Source: Micropterus salmoides
Lineage: Eukaryota; Chordata; Actinopteri; Centrarchiformes; Centrarchidae
Direction: 5' to 3'
Length of the DNA: 64,000 nucleotides
NCBI RefSeq assembly: GCF_014851395.1
Contig: NW_024040928.1
Coordinates: 15,577,012-15,641,011, forward strand
Position numbers and translations under genes: made by a program. The notes below the pieces were generated by a model. The model was not told the origin of the DNA. It saw nothing but the letters and a program-made list of their open reading frames with translations, and made no database searches. Positions 25,401-39,300 of this stretch are shown here, in pieces (position 1 is the stretch's first letter; the number at the start of each line of letters is the position of its first letter).

Positions 25401-26484
25401 GTGCAGAAATCATTCCTCCTGTCTGTATTGGCTGCAAAGAGATCCCTTCCTAAGGTCATTCCAATATAAGTGATGGGGAAGAAAATCCACAGTACTGTGT
25501 AAAATATTATCTCAGATTAGGCTGAAATGAGGCTTCAAAAGTCTGAGTCAGACATGTCAGGTAGAATTTTTTTAATAAAAATTGACACTAAGATGCTATT
25601 TGTTACTAAAAAAAAAAGAACATAATTTGTAAGATACACTTTACTAGACTAACTTTGTAAAAGCCTCATTTTGACTCAACGTTAAGAGTGCAGAGAACGA
25701 GGACTGCGCATTTTGTCCACCATCACTTTAAACTGGAATTGAATTAGGACACAGTCTCTTTCCAGCCGGTATGGACATGTTGAACATTTACAGCGCTCGA
25801 TAACACCTTTAATGTACATAAGTTGAATTTATCTAAGTGTTGCTATAAGACAGGCTTGAAAACATGAACCTAGATTTCTTCATCCTGCACAGTCTTTTTA
25901 TATTAAGGGTGGTCTGAAAACAAAATAGCAATTAGCAATGTGCGCAAACATAACCGGATAATTAGTGTACTTTAAACGAGTCATTCATAAAAAAGAATCA
26001 AATAAAGAGGTATTAAATATAAATAAACTATAAAGAGGCACTTGGAGTTTTTTGCCAAAACAAGATGCACTATATGAGAGAAATGTCTTCTGACTACTTG
26101 GCACCGCCTGCTGGAATTATTACGCCACTGTATCCACTTTTTCTTATGGGTTCTTCTGCTGACGACGGCCTCTGAGAGCTCTTGTAATCATTTGTTTGGT
26201 CCCTTTGTCAAGACTTTTACTGAGTCTTTAATTCAGTAACTTTTAGTCAAACTTTTAGTAAAATAAAGCAGAAGCAGAACATCAGACAAATGTTGGTCGA
26301 TAGTATGACCTATGACCTTCCATTTCATTCATCATACTTCCATAATAGCAATGACAGTTTTTTTTCTCCCTTGGACATTGATTAGTGCTGTCTGAAACGT
26401 ATCAAGTGTAATCAAAAGATCATGTAAAACCTTTCCTTCCTACACCTGACTATTTTATAGAGTGTTGCTTGACCTTTAAACTTC
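22491..26484. other. NHSL1-HEBP2 convergent intergenic region, including HEBP2 3' UTR
   Basis: AT-rich. The 3' UTR of HEBP2 must lie at the right end, but I could not choose its poly(A) signal. No gene or clear transposon was recognised. Confidence 0.7.
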
Positions 26485-26668
26485 CTACTCCGGCTCCTTC
26501 TTCAAGACCCAGACCTCATTCCTGCGGTTGGTCAGTTTGAAGGGACTGTCATACCCGACTGCGTAGTACGGCTTGTCGATGTACTGGACTCCGTCTCTCT
26601 GCAGGCTTTCCATAAGTTTTAGGAGCTCTTCACGTTTTGAATTCTCATTGGAGAAACCACCGTATGTC
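26485..26668 (-). CDS. hebp2: HEBP2 exon 4 and stop
   Basis: The acceptor ccttcctccag precedes 26668 and TAG is at 26485-26487. Encodes TYGGFSNENSKREELLKLME and the conserved YYAVGYDSPFKLTNRRNEVW terminus. Confidence 0.89.
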
Positions 26669-28704
26669 CTGGAGGAAGGAACAAGAGAAAGATCTAAGAT
26701 TAAGTTCTGCACATCAGGGATTTAAAGTCTTCATTTGATCAATTCTTCAATTATATTTAGTAAATAAATATAAGACTGGCAGAGGGTCATTTTGACACTT
26801 TAACACAATATCAGTTGGTTGTAATCTACCTGACATAAGCTGTGAACTCTTTTCTGTGCTCCACAAACACCTCCGGGTCGCTCGGCTCCGGTGGGTTGTC
26901 CTGATGCTCCTCCGGGACATAGAAGGATACGGTGAACTGAGATTCACATGCAGGGCCGGCTCCAGGGTCCACGCGGCACGTCACGGGGGCAGTCATGTCC
27001 ACTTTCACCTCTGAGGAACAAGTAAATTTTAGAAAAGAAAAGTCACAACTAACATAAAACATAAAAAAGGACATACATGTAGTAAGAAATATAACACTGA
27101 TGTTGATGATTGTTCTGACATGTAATCAGCTTTTGTAAGATGCACACAGATATTAAATTTTCTAAAAAACCCTCAGTTGCCAGCTGGAGCATCCAAACTT
27201 CTGTACATAATGAATGATACCTGAACAGATGGTGGACATATAACCACAGTGTGTGGCAGATGTGGAGGATTAATCACCATGTTTACAGATCACACTAGAT
27301 TATACTGCAGACCTCTATAGTCACCAGCACAAACAATACAGTAAATTCTCATAAATATGCTGGTGTAAACTGCTGAGTAAGACAAAGGCAGCGGTGCTGT
27401 TACAAACTGCTGAGCAAGAGCTAAAGTGCACTTTTTCATTGACTCTTGCATTTATTCATCGACTCTTGTCTTTGCACCCAATTTATCCATTTCTTCATTC
27501 TGCAACACTTGAACATTAATCACTTGACCGAGTGTGTTCAGTAAAGTTTCACTTCATTTAGTCAAGTTTTACGTCTCGACAAAACAAAGACTACAAAAGA
27601 AACCGATGTTGCATCAGACTGCACAGGGAGTGTTTCTGCCTTTCTAGGAACAAACACGATGAAACTCACTGTTGTGATTGTTGCCTTGAATGTAGCTGAA
27701 GAGCCGGCGAAAGCCAACATTCATGGCTGTGTCCCACTGCATCCCACTCAGAGTGGTGCTCACCCACTTAGTCGCATGGTAGGTGCGAATCTCGTAGTCT
27801 TGTCCCTGCAAAACACGCATACATCCACGCATTCATAAATGAATCTGGTAAAAAAAAAAAAAATCCAATTAATCATTTAACCAATCAGTCCGAAACTAAT
27901 GAAAACACCAATGTTACACCACATTCTCTGATCTGCTGGGCTGATGGTCATTTGTACTGTCTCATTATCAGCTTGTCAGTCATCTATGATTTGCATTAAC
28001 CTGTATGGAAGGTGCTACGCCAATAAAGTTTCATCTATTGATATTTAGATGTTCCCACATGTGGTGACCTCTATTATTATATAATATTAAGTTAGGGTCA
28101 CAAACATTGTTAGTAGTGATACAACACCACACTTTGGTCAATGCATCATTTAGTATTATTGTCAACCCTCTAGTGTAACAAGATCTAACAGGTCACACAT
28201 TTGACACATTGCAACACCCATCACAATATCCCAAGGTGACAAGATGCTAAATTTGAAGTGGGTTAAATGAAGATAAGCAGCTAATTGTCACAGCAGATGT
28301 TCGGCATTTCACTTGATAAATGACCGGTTGATGGACTAATCGATAAACTAATCTTTTCAACCCTACAGAAAACTTTGAAAAACGCCTATCAGAGGTTCCC
28401 AGTATCCACGAGGACACCCTCAAATGTCTGGTTTTGTCCAATTATCAATTATAATCCCCAAATCAACAACTTTAAACCCGAGACAAGTAGCGAATTTGGG
28501 ATGGTCTACTGCTTTTATCTCTAAAACTTTTTAGCATTAAATGTAACGCACACCATCACATGGCCGTGTGATAAACAGAACAATCATCATCTGTTTTAAT
28601 GTCCTACAGTTCATCTGGGAATCATTTACCTTTTTCTCGTCTGCTGTGTATTTCGGGTTCTGCAGTCCGGTTGAGAACAAAACTTGTCCCACAGCTTTCA
28701 GCAT
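26485..28704 (-). CDS. hebp2: SOUL/heme-binding protein, HEBP2-like, complete (four exons)
   Basis: On the minus strand the exons are 28630-28704, 27670-27805, 26830-27010 and 26485-26668. All introns are GT-AG, and the joined 576 nt give 191 residues plus TAG. The SOUL fold is readable: YEIRTYHATKWVSTT, FRRLFSYIQGNNHN, VDMTAPVTCRVDPGAG, QFTVSFYVPEEHQDNPPEP, EFTAYVRTYGGFSNEN, and the ending YYAVGYDSPFKLTNRRNEVW. The PVT..V and VGYDSP..L.NR.NEVW patterns are HEBP2-type. Human HEBP2 (about 205 aa) binds haem weakly or not at all and is linked to mitochondrial permeability and necrotic death. The start ATG at 28704 is the first Met that fits exon 1; the short N-terminus differs from human. Other fish soul paralogues cannot be excluded, but the NHSL1 neighbour supports hebp2. 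Confidence 0.88.
26830..27010 (-). CDS. hebp2: HEBP2 exon 3
   Basis: The acceptor gttcctcag precedes 27010 and the donor gtagat follows 26830. Encodes VKVDMTAPVTCRVDPGAG and SFYVPEEHQDNPPEPSDP, the family signature core. It exits in phase 2. Confidence 0.89.
27670..27805 (-). CDS. hebp2: HEBP2 exon 2
   Basis: The acceptor ttttgcag precedes 27805 and the donor gtgagt follows 27670. Encodes GQDYEIRTYHATKWVSTTLS and the FRRLFSYIQGNNHN helix-strand of the SOUL domain. It exits in phase 1. Confidence 0.88.
28630..28704 (-). CDS. hebp2: HEBP2 exon 1
   Basis: Encodes MLKAVGQVLFSTGLQN and a KYTADEKK end (25 codons). The donor gtaaat follows in phase 0. Upstream in-frame sequence has no better ATG. 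The N-terminal residues form a short hydrophobic, weakly basic stretch; a targeting role is only a guess. Confidence 0.8.
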
Positions 28705-31110
28705 GGCTGGTGTGAGGTTGGTCAAAACTGCCTCTTTAAAGTAAAATATCGACAAACTCAGACGTTTTACAACGGATAAAGTATATCCAATGCAGGATTA
28801 GGCAATGTAAATGAAATGAAAAGCTCGGACTGTCTTATAACCAGTTACATCACGTCACATGAGGCTGGTTATGTAGTAGCTTACAAAACTCTGGAAATAC
28901 ACATTCATAGTCGGGGGAATAATTCTTCACCGCCTAACTTGACGCTTTTGTTACAGGAATGTTGTCATTTTGTAAAATTATTTAATAAACACACAAATAT
29001 ATACGTAATTACCTGTAAATGTACGCGTTTGGTGCTTGTTGTCAGGTTGTCAAGTGCGTTTGCTTTCATAACATCGCTTCCTGTTACATAAAAATTGACA
29101 TCTGATTGGCTGAGCGACTGCAACTTCAAAATAAGAGTCCCAATGTTTGACATCCACACCGCTAAGTAAATAAAGAGGTGGAAAAGTTCAACTTTGGCAT
29201 CCATTTAAACTTCTATTGGGTGGGGTTGAGCTCCCCAACAGGGCGCAGGAATACGGGCTGAATGGTAAAAATCTAAGTTACAGGTTCAAATTACGCCACA
29301 AGGTACGTTGCATTCTGGCTAGTTCCCATGAGGACATCTGTCAATACGTTACTCCGCAGTTCATACAGTAACAACAAGAAGAAGAAGATATACTTTATTT
29401 AATCCCGCGAGGGGAAACTCAATGTTTTCACTCTGTTATTATGTTGGTATTTTTACACTCAGGTCCGAAATACACACACATGCACATGCACAAAGAGGAC
29501 CCATAGCAACACACGGGAGAGATGTCAGAGTGAGGGGGCTGCCCCGAGCAGTTGGGGTTCAGGTGCTTGCTCAAGGACTCCTCCCAGGAGGTGAACTGGC
29601 ACCTCTCCAGCTACCAGCCCACGCTCCGCAACTCTGGTCCGAGCTGGATTCCCAGCCTAATCCTGAGCTAATGAGCTACAAATAAAAACCCATATTTACC
29701 AGCTGCAACATCAAGGTAATGTAAACAATAATGCATCAATAATTATTATCCAGTAATATAAAATACATTGTTCTGAAATGTGCCATTCTGCATGAGTACT
29801 TTAAGAATATTTTAATGCTACTACCTTTGTACCTTTATTTAAGTATAATTTTAAATGCAGGGCTTTTGTAACAGAGTATTTTTACATTATAGTATTACTA
29901 CTTTTACTCAAGTAAAATATCTAAATATTTCTACTACCACTGGCCTGGGGCAGGTAGTATTCCAGTATATAAATACTGTTTGGTTTCTGGGTCTCCATGT
30001 AAATTATCTAGGAAGTTTCCATCTATACTACGCTGTGGTCACTGCACCTGATGGGAACTTGAAGGTAACAGGGGCCTCCAAACAGCTTAATCCAGCCATA
30101 GTTATTGTCACTCAGACTGTATCTCTGTGAAGATTCTTCGTCATCCAGGTCATTGTTGTCACAATCATGATCATCAATGATTTTAACCTTCCTTGGCACT
30201 CAGACGATAGTTGGAATGAAATTTCAACAGGCAGTTGAAAGTCACTTCTAAGAGCACCTCCCATTTATTTCCTACATTATTATTTACATCAAAAGGGATT
30301 GATTGCTAACTTTACAAGAAAAAAGAACAAATTTGCAGTATTTAAGAAACACACAGTCCAGGCGATATGAGGCACAATCACAAAGAGGTGTCAGAGTAGA
30401 AACAAACTAAAACCTAACAGAACACCTTCTGAATTTTTAACTTAGATGTGACAGAACAGGTACGAATGGGAACAAGCTGCTACATCTGTATCTGACATGA
30501 CATGTTGAAATGATGGTGAGGATGAGTTCTTGTTTGTTGTATTTAGGCTTCGGCTACAGTTTTGCAAGTGTGAAAAAAAAGGAGCCTGTTGGTGTGAGAG
30601 CCTGGGCAAACAGATCCTGGTCTCTATGGAGGTGATGAGAGGAGTAGCTGTGTTTCGAGCAGGGCAAGGCAAGCAAAGACTGTGTTTACAGATATGGATG
30701 CATAGTTTAACATTTGTAACTCTATCTAGAATTATCCAAATCGCAGATGCATCTCTCTTGTGACATATGCGCACACACACACAAGCATTGTCTGGACGAG
30801 AAACTGTATGAATTTGATCTACAGGGACATGCAATGCAATCCAATGTAGAGACGGCAGCAGCGTTTTGTCTCCGTATCGTCCTATGATGAGGCGAGTCTT
30901 ATTCATTACATTTCATAGAGCCAAGGGCAGTGATAAGGCAGAAAGACAGAGTGGTTTGTCAAATGTCCGTTGCTTACACAGAGTGCAAATGTCACCACTA
31001 GAAATACCAGCAAACAATTCATCACTTGAGCTCCAGAACTCCAGTTACAATCTGGTATTCATTTCTATGAGCGACCTGATATAGAGAACCTTGCAATGGT
31101 TATAAAGCAG
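28705..31110. other. HEBP2 upstream region and CMTR1 downstream region
   Basis: Must hold the HEBP2 promoter next to 28704. Contains the LINE-tail-like repeat (29375-29690) and a short segment near 30128-30160 resembling a Penelope-like 3' end. No gene seen. Confidence 0.65.
29375..29690 (+). repeat. LINE-tail-like dispersed fish repeat
   Basis: Begins with gaagaagatatactttattt aatcccgcgaggggaaa, then caggaggtgaactggcacct ctccagctaccag. These phrases recur in many fish genomes as the 3' tail of retroelements. The class is not certain. It lies upstream of HEBP2. Confidence 0.5.
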
Positions 31111-31160
31111 TTTATTAATTGATATTTAAATGGACAATAAAAATAGGGATTAATAACAAC

Positions 31161-31166
31161 TTTATT
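31161..31166 (-). terminator. cmtr1: Candidate polyadenylation signal for CMTR1
   Basis: AATAAA on the minus strand about 160 bp after the CMTR1 stop; a second one lies at 31111-31116. Either would give a short 3' UTR. Confidence 0.45.
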
Positions 31167-31323
31167 GTTTAAGTTTACATTTATGAATCCCACTTTTAGG
31201 GTCAACATAAATATCAATTAAGGCACTGTATTATGACCATTTCTAAGGCTCTATATCCTCCATAAGTTACTGCATTTTGGCTCTAGGTTGTAGCTGGTGA
31301 AGCTCTGGGGCTCTGTGAGTGTT

Positions 31324-31459
31324 TCAGGGCTGGTAATTCTGGTGGACAAAGGACAAAACATAATCTTTGGACAGTTTCTCAGGGTCCATCCGTGTCTGAG
31401 AGTCATGGACTATCACACCATCCACCCACGCCCAGAAGAGCCGCTCAGAGTGGCAAACG
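31324..31459 (-). CDS. cmtr1: CMTR1 last exon and stop
   Basis: Residues 782-826 and TGA at 31324-31326. VCHSERLFWAWVDGVIVHDS, MDPEKLSKDYVLSFVHQNYQ. It matches the human ending with LFWEWGDGIRVHDS and KLSKEDVLSFI. Confidence 0.92.
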
Positions 31460-34400
31460 CTGAGGATGAAGACAAAGAAAGGATTCTGTTTATTCATTGA
31501 TTAAATTTAAAAATAAATTAATTCAATGTGGGCAGAGAAGGGAGTGCTTACTGGAAGGGGGCAGCAGAGTTGGGTGGCATTTCATAGGTGGACTCTTTGG
31601 TTGTCTTGTTAAAGAAGAATTTCATCTTGGAGTTTTTACTGTATGCCATCGTCCACGGCTCTGAGGGATGGAGAGGGAGGAGATGCATTTATTAGTATTT
31701 TTTATTAGAAAAGTAAAAAAGACTCAACAGTCCCAGACTAAACACATACACACAAGGTGTTCTGCCCCAGGGGACTGTTGAGTCTTTGACAAATGAAAAA
31801 AAAGTTACAAGAGAATTAAAGTGACACTTTTTGACAAACACATAACACCGTACATACCATTGACAGTCTTGATGATGTAAAGGCCCGTGGGAAGGAAGTG
31901 TCGGTCATCTCTGCCGGTGTAGGACAGACGCGGGATTCCTCCTGAACTCTTTGTCACCTTCATCTCTAGCCTGGATAATAAAAAGAGATGAAATTGTAGA
32001 AAATCCTCAACATTTAGTAAATAAATACATGAAACTCGGCCTGATTTTATAGTCCTGTTGTACCTGACAAAGATTTTCTCCATTTCCTCCAGCCTGTAAA
32101 CCTCCTTCACTCTGTTTGGGAAAAGACACATTACATTTAAGACTACCTCCAGACAAACAGCATTTAAAAGTTACACTGACACACATATGACAATACAATA
32201 CATTACAACATCTTCCAAGACACCTATACATACATTTAAAGCCTCCTAATAATTAATTGTATAATATTAATGCAGTGTAATAACTAGTTCAGATGCATTT
32301 AGAGTTCTGTCAATAACCTGTGTGTTTGATTTCAACGTCATGTCGACTTGCTGACCATGTGGGATTCACGTAATCAGAAACTGCGTCATGGAGTGTGTCG
32401 TTACAAAAACAAAAGGTTCCTTGCACTTTCAGTACTGAGAGCAATTGGCCCTGGTACTTTCGTGCTTGTGCCCTAATTAATACCTGATAGGGTTCATGTC
32501 TGGTCTGCTGGGTTTGGACACTGCCTTCACAAACTTCTCAGCCATCTGGATCCTGGACATACAATGTGCATTATTTAGTAAACTATAGAAAACTGAAATG
32601 AAGACAAAGATCAATAAGTAAATTAATAAAAGGGAAAGATTCAATGATTCAATGATACAGGTGACTCTGCCCTACCTTTGGTTGAAGTGCTTCTCTCTTA
32701 CATCAGTGCCATTCAGTATTAGTACATCCATTACATGAACTGCGTTGATCCTCCGCTGAGCTTTGCCCTGTGGACCACATATTCTGTATTTATACGTGTA
32801 AAACCATAACAAACCTGTTTTGGGTGTAACAAAATGCAACTGTTCCTTTTTTGGGGAAAGGGGTCATAATGACCACAAACTCCTACAAATACAACAGAGC
32901 CCTATAACAGTTGGTGCCTGAACCCCATTTTAGGAGAACATGATCAAGAAAGAAGCTACAGATCATCTAGTGAGAACAACTGTTATTCTTTCCAAATGAA
33001 CAGAAATGGAGATAAACATAAAAGTGATTGGGATACTGGCTCCCATATTTCATCTGTTCCCTCTACTCACCTCGCCCTTCAGCTCTTGGACAATCTCCAC
33101 ACTTAGAAGTGTATCTCTTGGAAGCTCCAGCTTGAAATTCTCCAGTTTCCTCCAGCGCACAGGCATCTTCCCATCCCATGTATATATCTGAGACTTCTAC
33201 ACAAGCCAAGAGGAAATGGAGAGAACAGATAAAAATGAAAACAGGTTCAATCGCAGTCTACCATGCTTTAAAAAAGCAGTAAAGCTTCTCTGGTCACCAC
33301 TAAAAAGAAATAATAAAAAAATACATTAGGGGTGAATAGGCATGGCTCTATTTTAATCTTTTCTTACACATTAAATAGCTGCAACTGATGGGCCTAGCTG
33401 TCCCATTACTGTATGTAATAATGTGCCGATGGGAGCTGCTGAAAAAGACAAATCCTACTCCTACTGTACACAAAGAGCGTTTTGGTGTTTTGTGTCTCTT
33501 AAGACTCACCCCCAGCGCTAGAAGGAAGATCTGCTCTCCACCTCCCACAATGCACCTGTGGTCCAGGACATGACGCAGCTTCTCGAGTGTGGTCTGGTTG
33601 AGAGGTGTGAGCTTAGACTGGAACGACTCCACATCTGAATTCTGCGGTGCGACGTTTGTAAAGTAAGACAGAAAGACATGGAGATAAATGCGTGACCGTT
33701 TGTGACAGTGTTTCCCATTGCTAGTATTTAGCTTGATAGACTGACAAAATACAAGATACTTGTTTTAAAAATCAGAATTTTACCATCACAACAAAAATCT
33801 CAAAGATCCACTAAAGTGTACAAAGATGCTTAAAGAGGTCATATTATGTTTTTTGCTTTTTTACCTCTCCATTATTGTGTTATATATCTTTTTTTGTGCA
33901 TGTAATAGGTTTGCAAGGTGAAAGAGGAAGTCCATCCCAACAGGAGTTAACATTTCCCACAGAAAACACAGCTCCTGAACTGCCTGAAAACAGCTCGATC
34001 GTAGTCCAGCCTTTACTTACATAACCTATCTGCGTCACTATATAACACGCAGCATAATGCTCGCCTAGCAGCTATACAGGCACGTCCTCAAAAACACCAG
34101 TGGAGAAACACACTGAGCTGCAGCCAAGGGGGAAAGCCAGAGATCGGACAGTAAAGCCAACCAAAGCCTGCACGGAGGGATCCATGTAGGCCCAAAAATG
34201 ACGTCAAAACCCTGTGACAACCCGTCGCACATGAGAGATATAACCGTACTGCTTAGATTATAAACTCTCGGCAATCTAAAAAAACTATTTGGCGATCAGT
34301 GACGCTGCGTAGGTGACAGCCTCGTAGGTGGGCTGATTAATCAGTGACGATCCGAGTCAAACAAACACTCTGATGCATGAAACGTTTTGTTGGCGCAGGT

Positions 34401-36285
34401 ATGCAGCTACCAGAATTACAGTGTTTCTGCCGTTGTTCTACGTCATTAAACAACGGTTATGCTGCGCAATTATGCGCAGAAGACGCTGGGCCAGACTTAT
34501 ATACTTATATTAGTAGTATTTTATTGGTCCAAAACTGGCTTCACTGCTCTCCATTCAAATCAGCGGGGTGGCTTCGTCCAGTAATATACCGTCTATGGCT
34601 GCAGCACACACAGTGACGAGACGTCCGCCCACAGAAGCAGCTTTTTTTCGGTAGTCCTTACCTAGGTACTGCGTATGTGCTCCCAACAAAGATCATATAA
34701 AAGTGAGATGCTTCACTCGATAGCTAAAACCGAGCCTTCAGCACACGAGTGAAAAGAGGAGCTGCAGTATGACAGAAAAATATGGTGTTTTTTGAAAATG
34801 AAACCATATAAACCTGTTCTGCTACAACCCCAAAATAAAATTATGAACCTTAAAATGACCCTAATATGACCTCTTTAAAATTTTTATTTGATTTCATTCT
34901 TAACAAGTCGTGGAAAAACTGACCTTTATCAGTTCATAGAATTTTGACTTTGGGTCTGAGGAAGCAGGAGCAACTCTGGCCTTGTCTGGGACCTGGAAAT
35001 TGATTTAGCGGTGGAATGACAGAGAATAAAACTGCATTATTCAACAAACTCTATTATTTCTATTAGTATGTGGTTCTCAGCTTGTCCACTCACGGCCCAA
35101 AGTTTCAGACACTCCTTCCTAATGTCAGCTTGCCTCGGCTCTGAAAGGGTCCTAGAGAAACAAACGCAGCATCACATAGTCGGTTGCATACACAAACACC
35201 CTAACACATGGCTAAATGCACATAGACAAGTACAACAAAGTTTACTCACGGGTCTACCACGTAGGCATGGATCTTAGCCAAGGCCTTGATCTGGACTGCA
35301 CAGAGGCTGCAGCAAGAGTTAATTCAATTTCTGTCATTCACACAGTTTGAAGTGAAAAGATTAAGGTCTTAGTGAATAGTGTGTGTCCCTACTTCTCATT
35401 GGAGTTGACCATAAACTGGTAGAAGTCGGTGTCCTCCTTGATGATGCTCAGGGGAACCACATCTGTGACGTCGGAGTCCGTGTTTCTTAGTTGGTTCAGT
35501 TTCAGGTTGATTCTGAACATGTATTCCCTGACGGCGTCTGAACCGGGCTTCAGACCACGGCACACTACGTACCTGCAGATGACAAAGAGTGCGATAAGAT
35601 TTACAGATGGAAATAGTTCTCGGCAAATTCTCTCTTCTCAGTATTAATCAAAAATCGGATCCATAGCAGAGACATTGTCCTGTTTCCTGATCGAGACACT
35701 TAACTTTTTCTGCCTAGACCTCATTTATAATTTTGGGTGTTTACTGGTGAGGAAATAGTTTCCTTCACACAAGAATTGACAAATCTAAATAACAGCAAAC
35801 ACAAATATATATTTATATACATATTTCCTGTATTTCATTTGCTTTGTTTGTCTGCACAGCCCCGCTGAGGCTAAATGAAGCAGTAAAAAAAGGTTAAAAA
35901 GTCTGAGGAATGCTCCATCATGGCATCCAATGATGTGCTGAAGTCAAATATTGCTCCAAGTAATATTTCATATCCACAACCTTTTGCTGCTGCCACTTTT
36001 CAGCCTTTGATTTGCTTTTAATTGGCTAAATGTTTTAGAACAAAAATTCAGTTATTCATTTAAAAAAGGATTAAAAAGGTATTTGGGACAACCCTGCTTA
36101 ATTAATTTACAGCATCTGTTCCACTAGCTAATGAAAAATTAATGTCAGAGAACATGTAGATTACTCAAGTTGTGTTAAAAAAAGTGTGGGTATTGTAGTC
36201 TTGCTGTCACTGTCATGTACAAAACTACATTACGCAGCTCTACTGTAGTTTTAGTATTCGCTTAAAATATAATAGCTGCCGACTT

Positions 36286-36324
<39 letters not shown>

Positions 36325-39300
36325 TCACCTCTCAGAGTTGGCAGGCCTGCTGGTGACAGGCTTGAAGAGAGAGATCCTATCGAAGCAGAGGTAGAGCAGG
36401 TAGACCAAACCCACACTGAACGGAGTGAAGAGGTCAAAAGTCTTACAGACAAAGTGACCACCTGGAGAAGAGAAAGAGTGCCACTATCATTTAGCCTGAA
36501 CCCTGACACAAACTTACAGTACATGTGCACATAAATATTGGTTTCACACAGATTTTAGGAAACTTAGAAACACCAGGAGCTGTCCACTTTTGCCAGAGTT
36601 TAAAATATTAGCCTCTGATGGACAGGTATGCTGACCAAGTAGGTGACTCGCCCATACACGTACCTGTCCTGAGTGTAGAGATGGCAGTGAGGAACTGACA
36701 GAGCATCAGCTGTTTGCTCAGGATCTCCTGGATGTTTTCCTGGCCTTCCACAGAGAAACCCTACCGGAGACAGTCAACAAACCAAAAGTGATCTAACCAC
36801 TAAACAGAAAGCTGGAAATCTCAGTTTAACCCACCAAGAGCAGCAATCTGTGATCTCATCTCCAGCATGATGTGTGCATTTTGGATTATTGCAGCATACT
36901 TTGTAGTAATTATTCTCTGCTGTAAAAGTGTAAAATGTGGAATAGCCTCACCCCGTCTGCCATGAGGAAGTGCAGTCCTCTTTTTTCTGTACTCTCCAGG
37001 ACAAAGTTTCGAAAAGCTGTTATGTTTTCTGGCCGAGTGATGTCGCCGTCCCCATCCACTCCTCCCTCACCTGGGACACACACAGAGGTCAAGCTTTCAC
37101 TGAATCATTCATCACATGAGACATATACAACCAGCGTCTGTTCTCCCCCTGAACGTGATGTGCAGATCTTGTGCGCGTACCATAGTAAGGCTCGAACAGC
37201 TCGCTCGGCGCTGCATAGAAATCTTCCAGTTTGAAATCGCAGGGTCCTTTTAGCGTCATGCCAAACCCCTTGGCGTGCCAATGCCTCTTCCACAGTATGT
37301 ACTCTGAAAAGCCTCCAGGCCCCGCACAGACGTCACCGAAGTACAGAAGCTCGCCCTCGCGGTCCTTTGTCAGAGGTTTCTGCATAATGAGAGAGGTTTG
37401 TTTCACCATCTGTTTAAATGGGCCTGTGTGTCCTGATCCAACAGAAGTTCACTGAAACACATATCAGCAGTTACTGTGACTAACTCACCCCTTGTGAATC
37501 CTTTGGGTTGGTGAACATATTGTCGAAGCAGTGGTCCATGTTGGCCATTTTCATAGCTGCTCTAAATACAGGAAGAAAGTAATACAAATTGTCATTGTCT
37601 GGGTTGGCACACTACAGAGTACTCATTAATCCATAAGAAAATTAAAAAAGTTGTGAGCTATTTATCCGGCATTAACTAGCAGGACTGGAAAAACATTGCC
37701 CATATAATAATGGTATTAAAATACAAGGAATTATATGTAATATAATATACAATAATCAACTATAGTTCTTGTGTTACTGAAGAAGAAACCCTGTCACTAA
37801 ATGTTTCCAAAAGGCAAAAAGTCATTTGCGTCATTTTCACAGAATTTATATAATGAACAAATGACATATTAAAATGTGTATCATCACACAAACATACACA
37901 CAGACACATGTTTTACATTTGCCATCATTACATTTCTTTAGTATGTTAAATGATGATAAAGAAACTTATATATATAACTTATATATCATTGATCATTTGT
38001 CCACCTGTTAAATGTCTAAAGACTGACCTGTTGAGGAAGATACCTCCTCTGATCGTCTCGTAAGGGTTGGAGCGTGTTCGTGCTCTCCTCATCTCCTCGC
38101 CCTCCAGGTTATCAAATACTGTCTGAACATCAAACAGACACAACTCAGGGACATTACAGTGTTATGATTTGGGACCATCCTGTGTAGGGGGCGATTCACA
38201 GATCTTTACACATAGAAAAGTCCATTAAAATCCTCATTCAGCACAATACAGTGAAGAAAAAGGGATCCTTTGTGGAAATTGCCAATAGTTGATCAACAAG
38301 TGAAATATAGGAAGACATTTAATATTGTTGTTACACAATCATGCCAATAAAGCTAATTTGAATTTGAATTTATTGCAAAGGTGAACTCTTCTGATTGCTC
38401 AGACAGCACACCTTAAATACATTTCTGAAGGTGTACAAAAATGTCATTAACTCATCTTTGTGTGCAATATGCAGGTTCCTGTGTAGACAGCATATTGTCT
38501 ATCTATCTGTGCCCTAAATTAAAACATTTACCTTTAGGCTGAAGAGGCTTCCCACATTTCCTCTCTGGCATTTCACTACCATTCACACCAGACCCAAGAC
38601 GTCTTTTTGTAGCTACCTTCTAACTAACTGCCACCTGTTTCCTAAACATTGGGTATATACTACTAAGGTACTGGATAATGAGGTAAATACAGATTTTTTG
38701 TTCAGTTTTTGTGTTTATGTGTAAAATTAAATAGGGATAAAAATGAAGTTATAACTCACCTTGCACCTTAGAAGAGTGTGTAGAAGGTCTTCAGTGCAGA
38801 ACTCTGTCTCATCCTCAATCTTAAGTTTCCTCTGTAAGCAGTCAAAACCAAGACTTTAAAAACATTAAGAATCCATATGAGACAAGCGTATACCTGAGTG
38901 AACGTTGTGTATGATATATATCTAAGCGTTTGTATTTACCCGTCCCAGAATCATCCAGTCCCTCAGCTCATCTGCATCTGGGATCTCTGTGGTGCATTCT
39001 GGGAACCAGTCTACCTTCTCTACGGCACTGGGCTGAACAGACAAACAGAAAACGAGACAAACAAAGGGAGAAAACAATGGATATGGGAAACAACCGGTCA
39101 CGTATACATATGATACGTATAGATAAGAAAATAGTTCTCGAGAGTGAAACAAAGGAGAAAACACACAATTAGTAGTGCAATAATAGACATGCAATTCACA
39201 TAATTTACAGTTAACACCACTGACAACATTACGTGGTTATTTTTTACTGCTGTGTACCTCTGGTTCATCACGCCAGTCGACATTGAGCTCCCCCTGAAAG

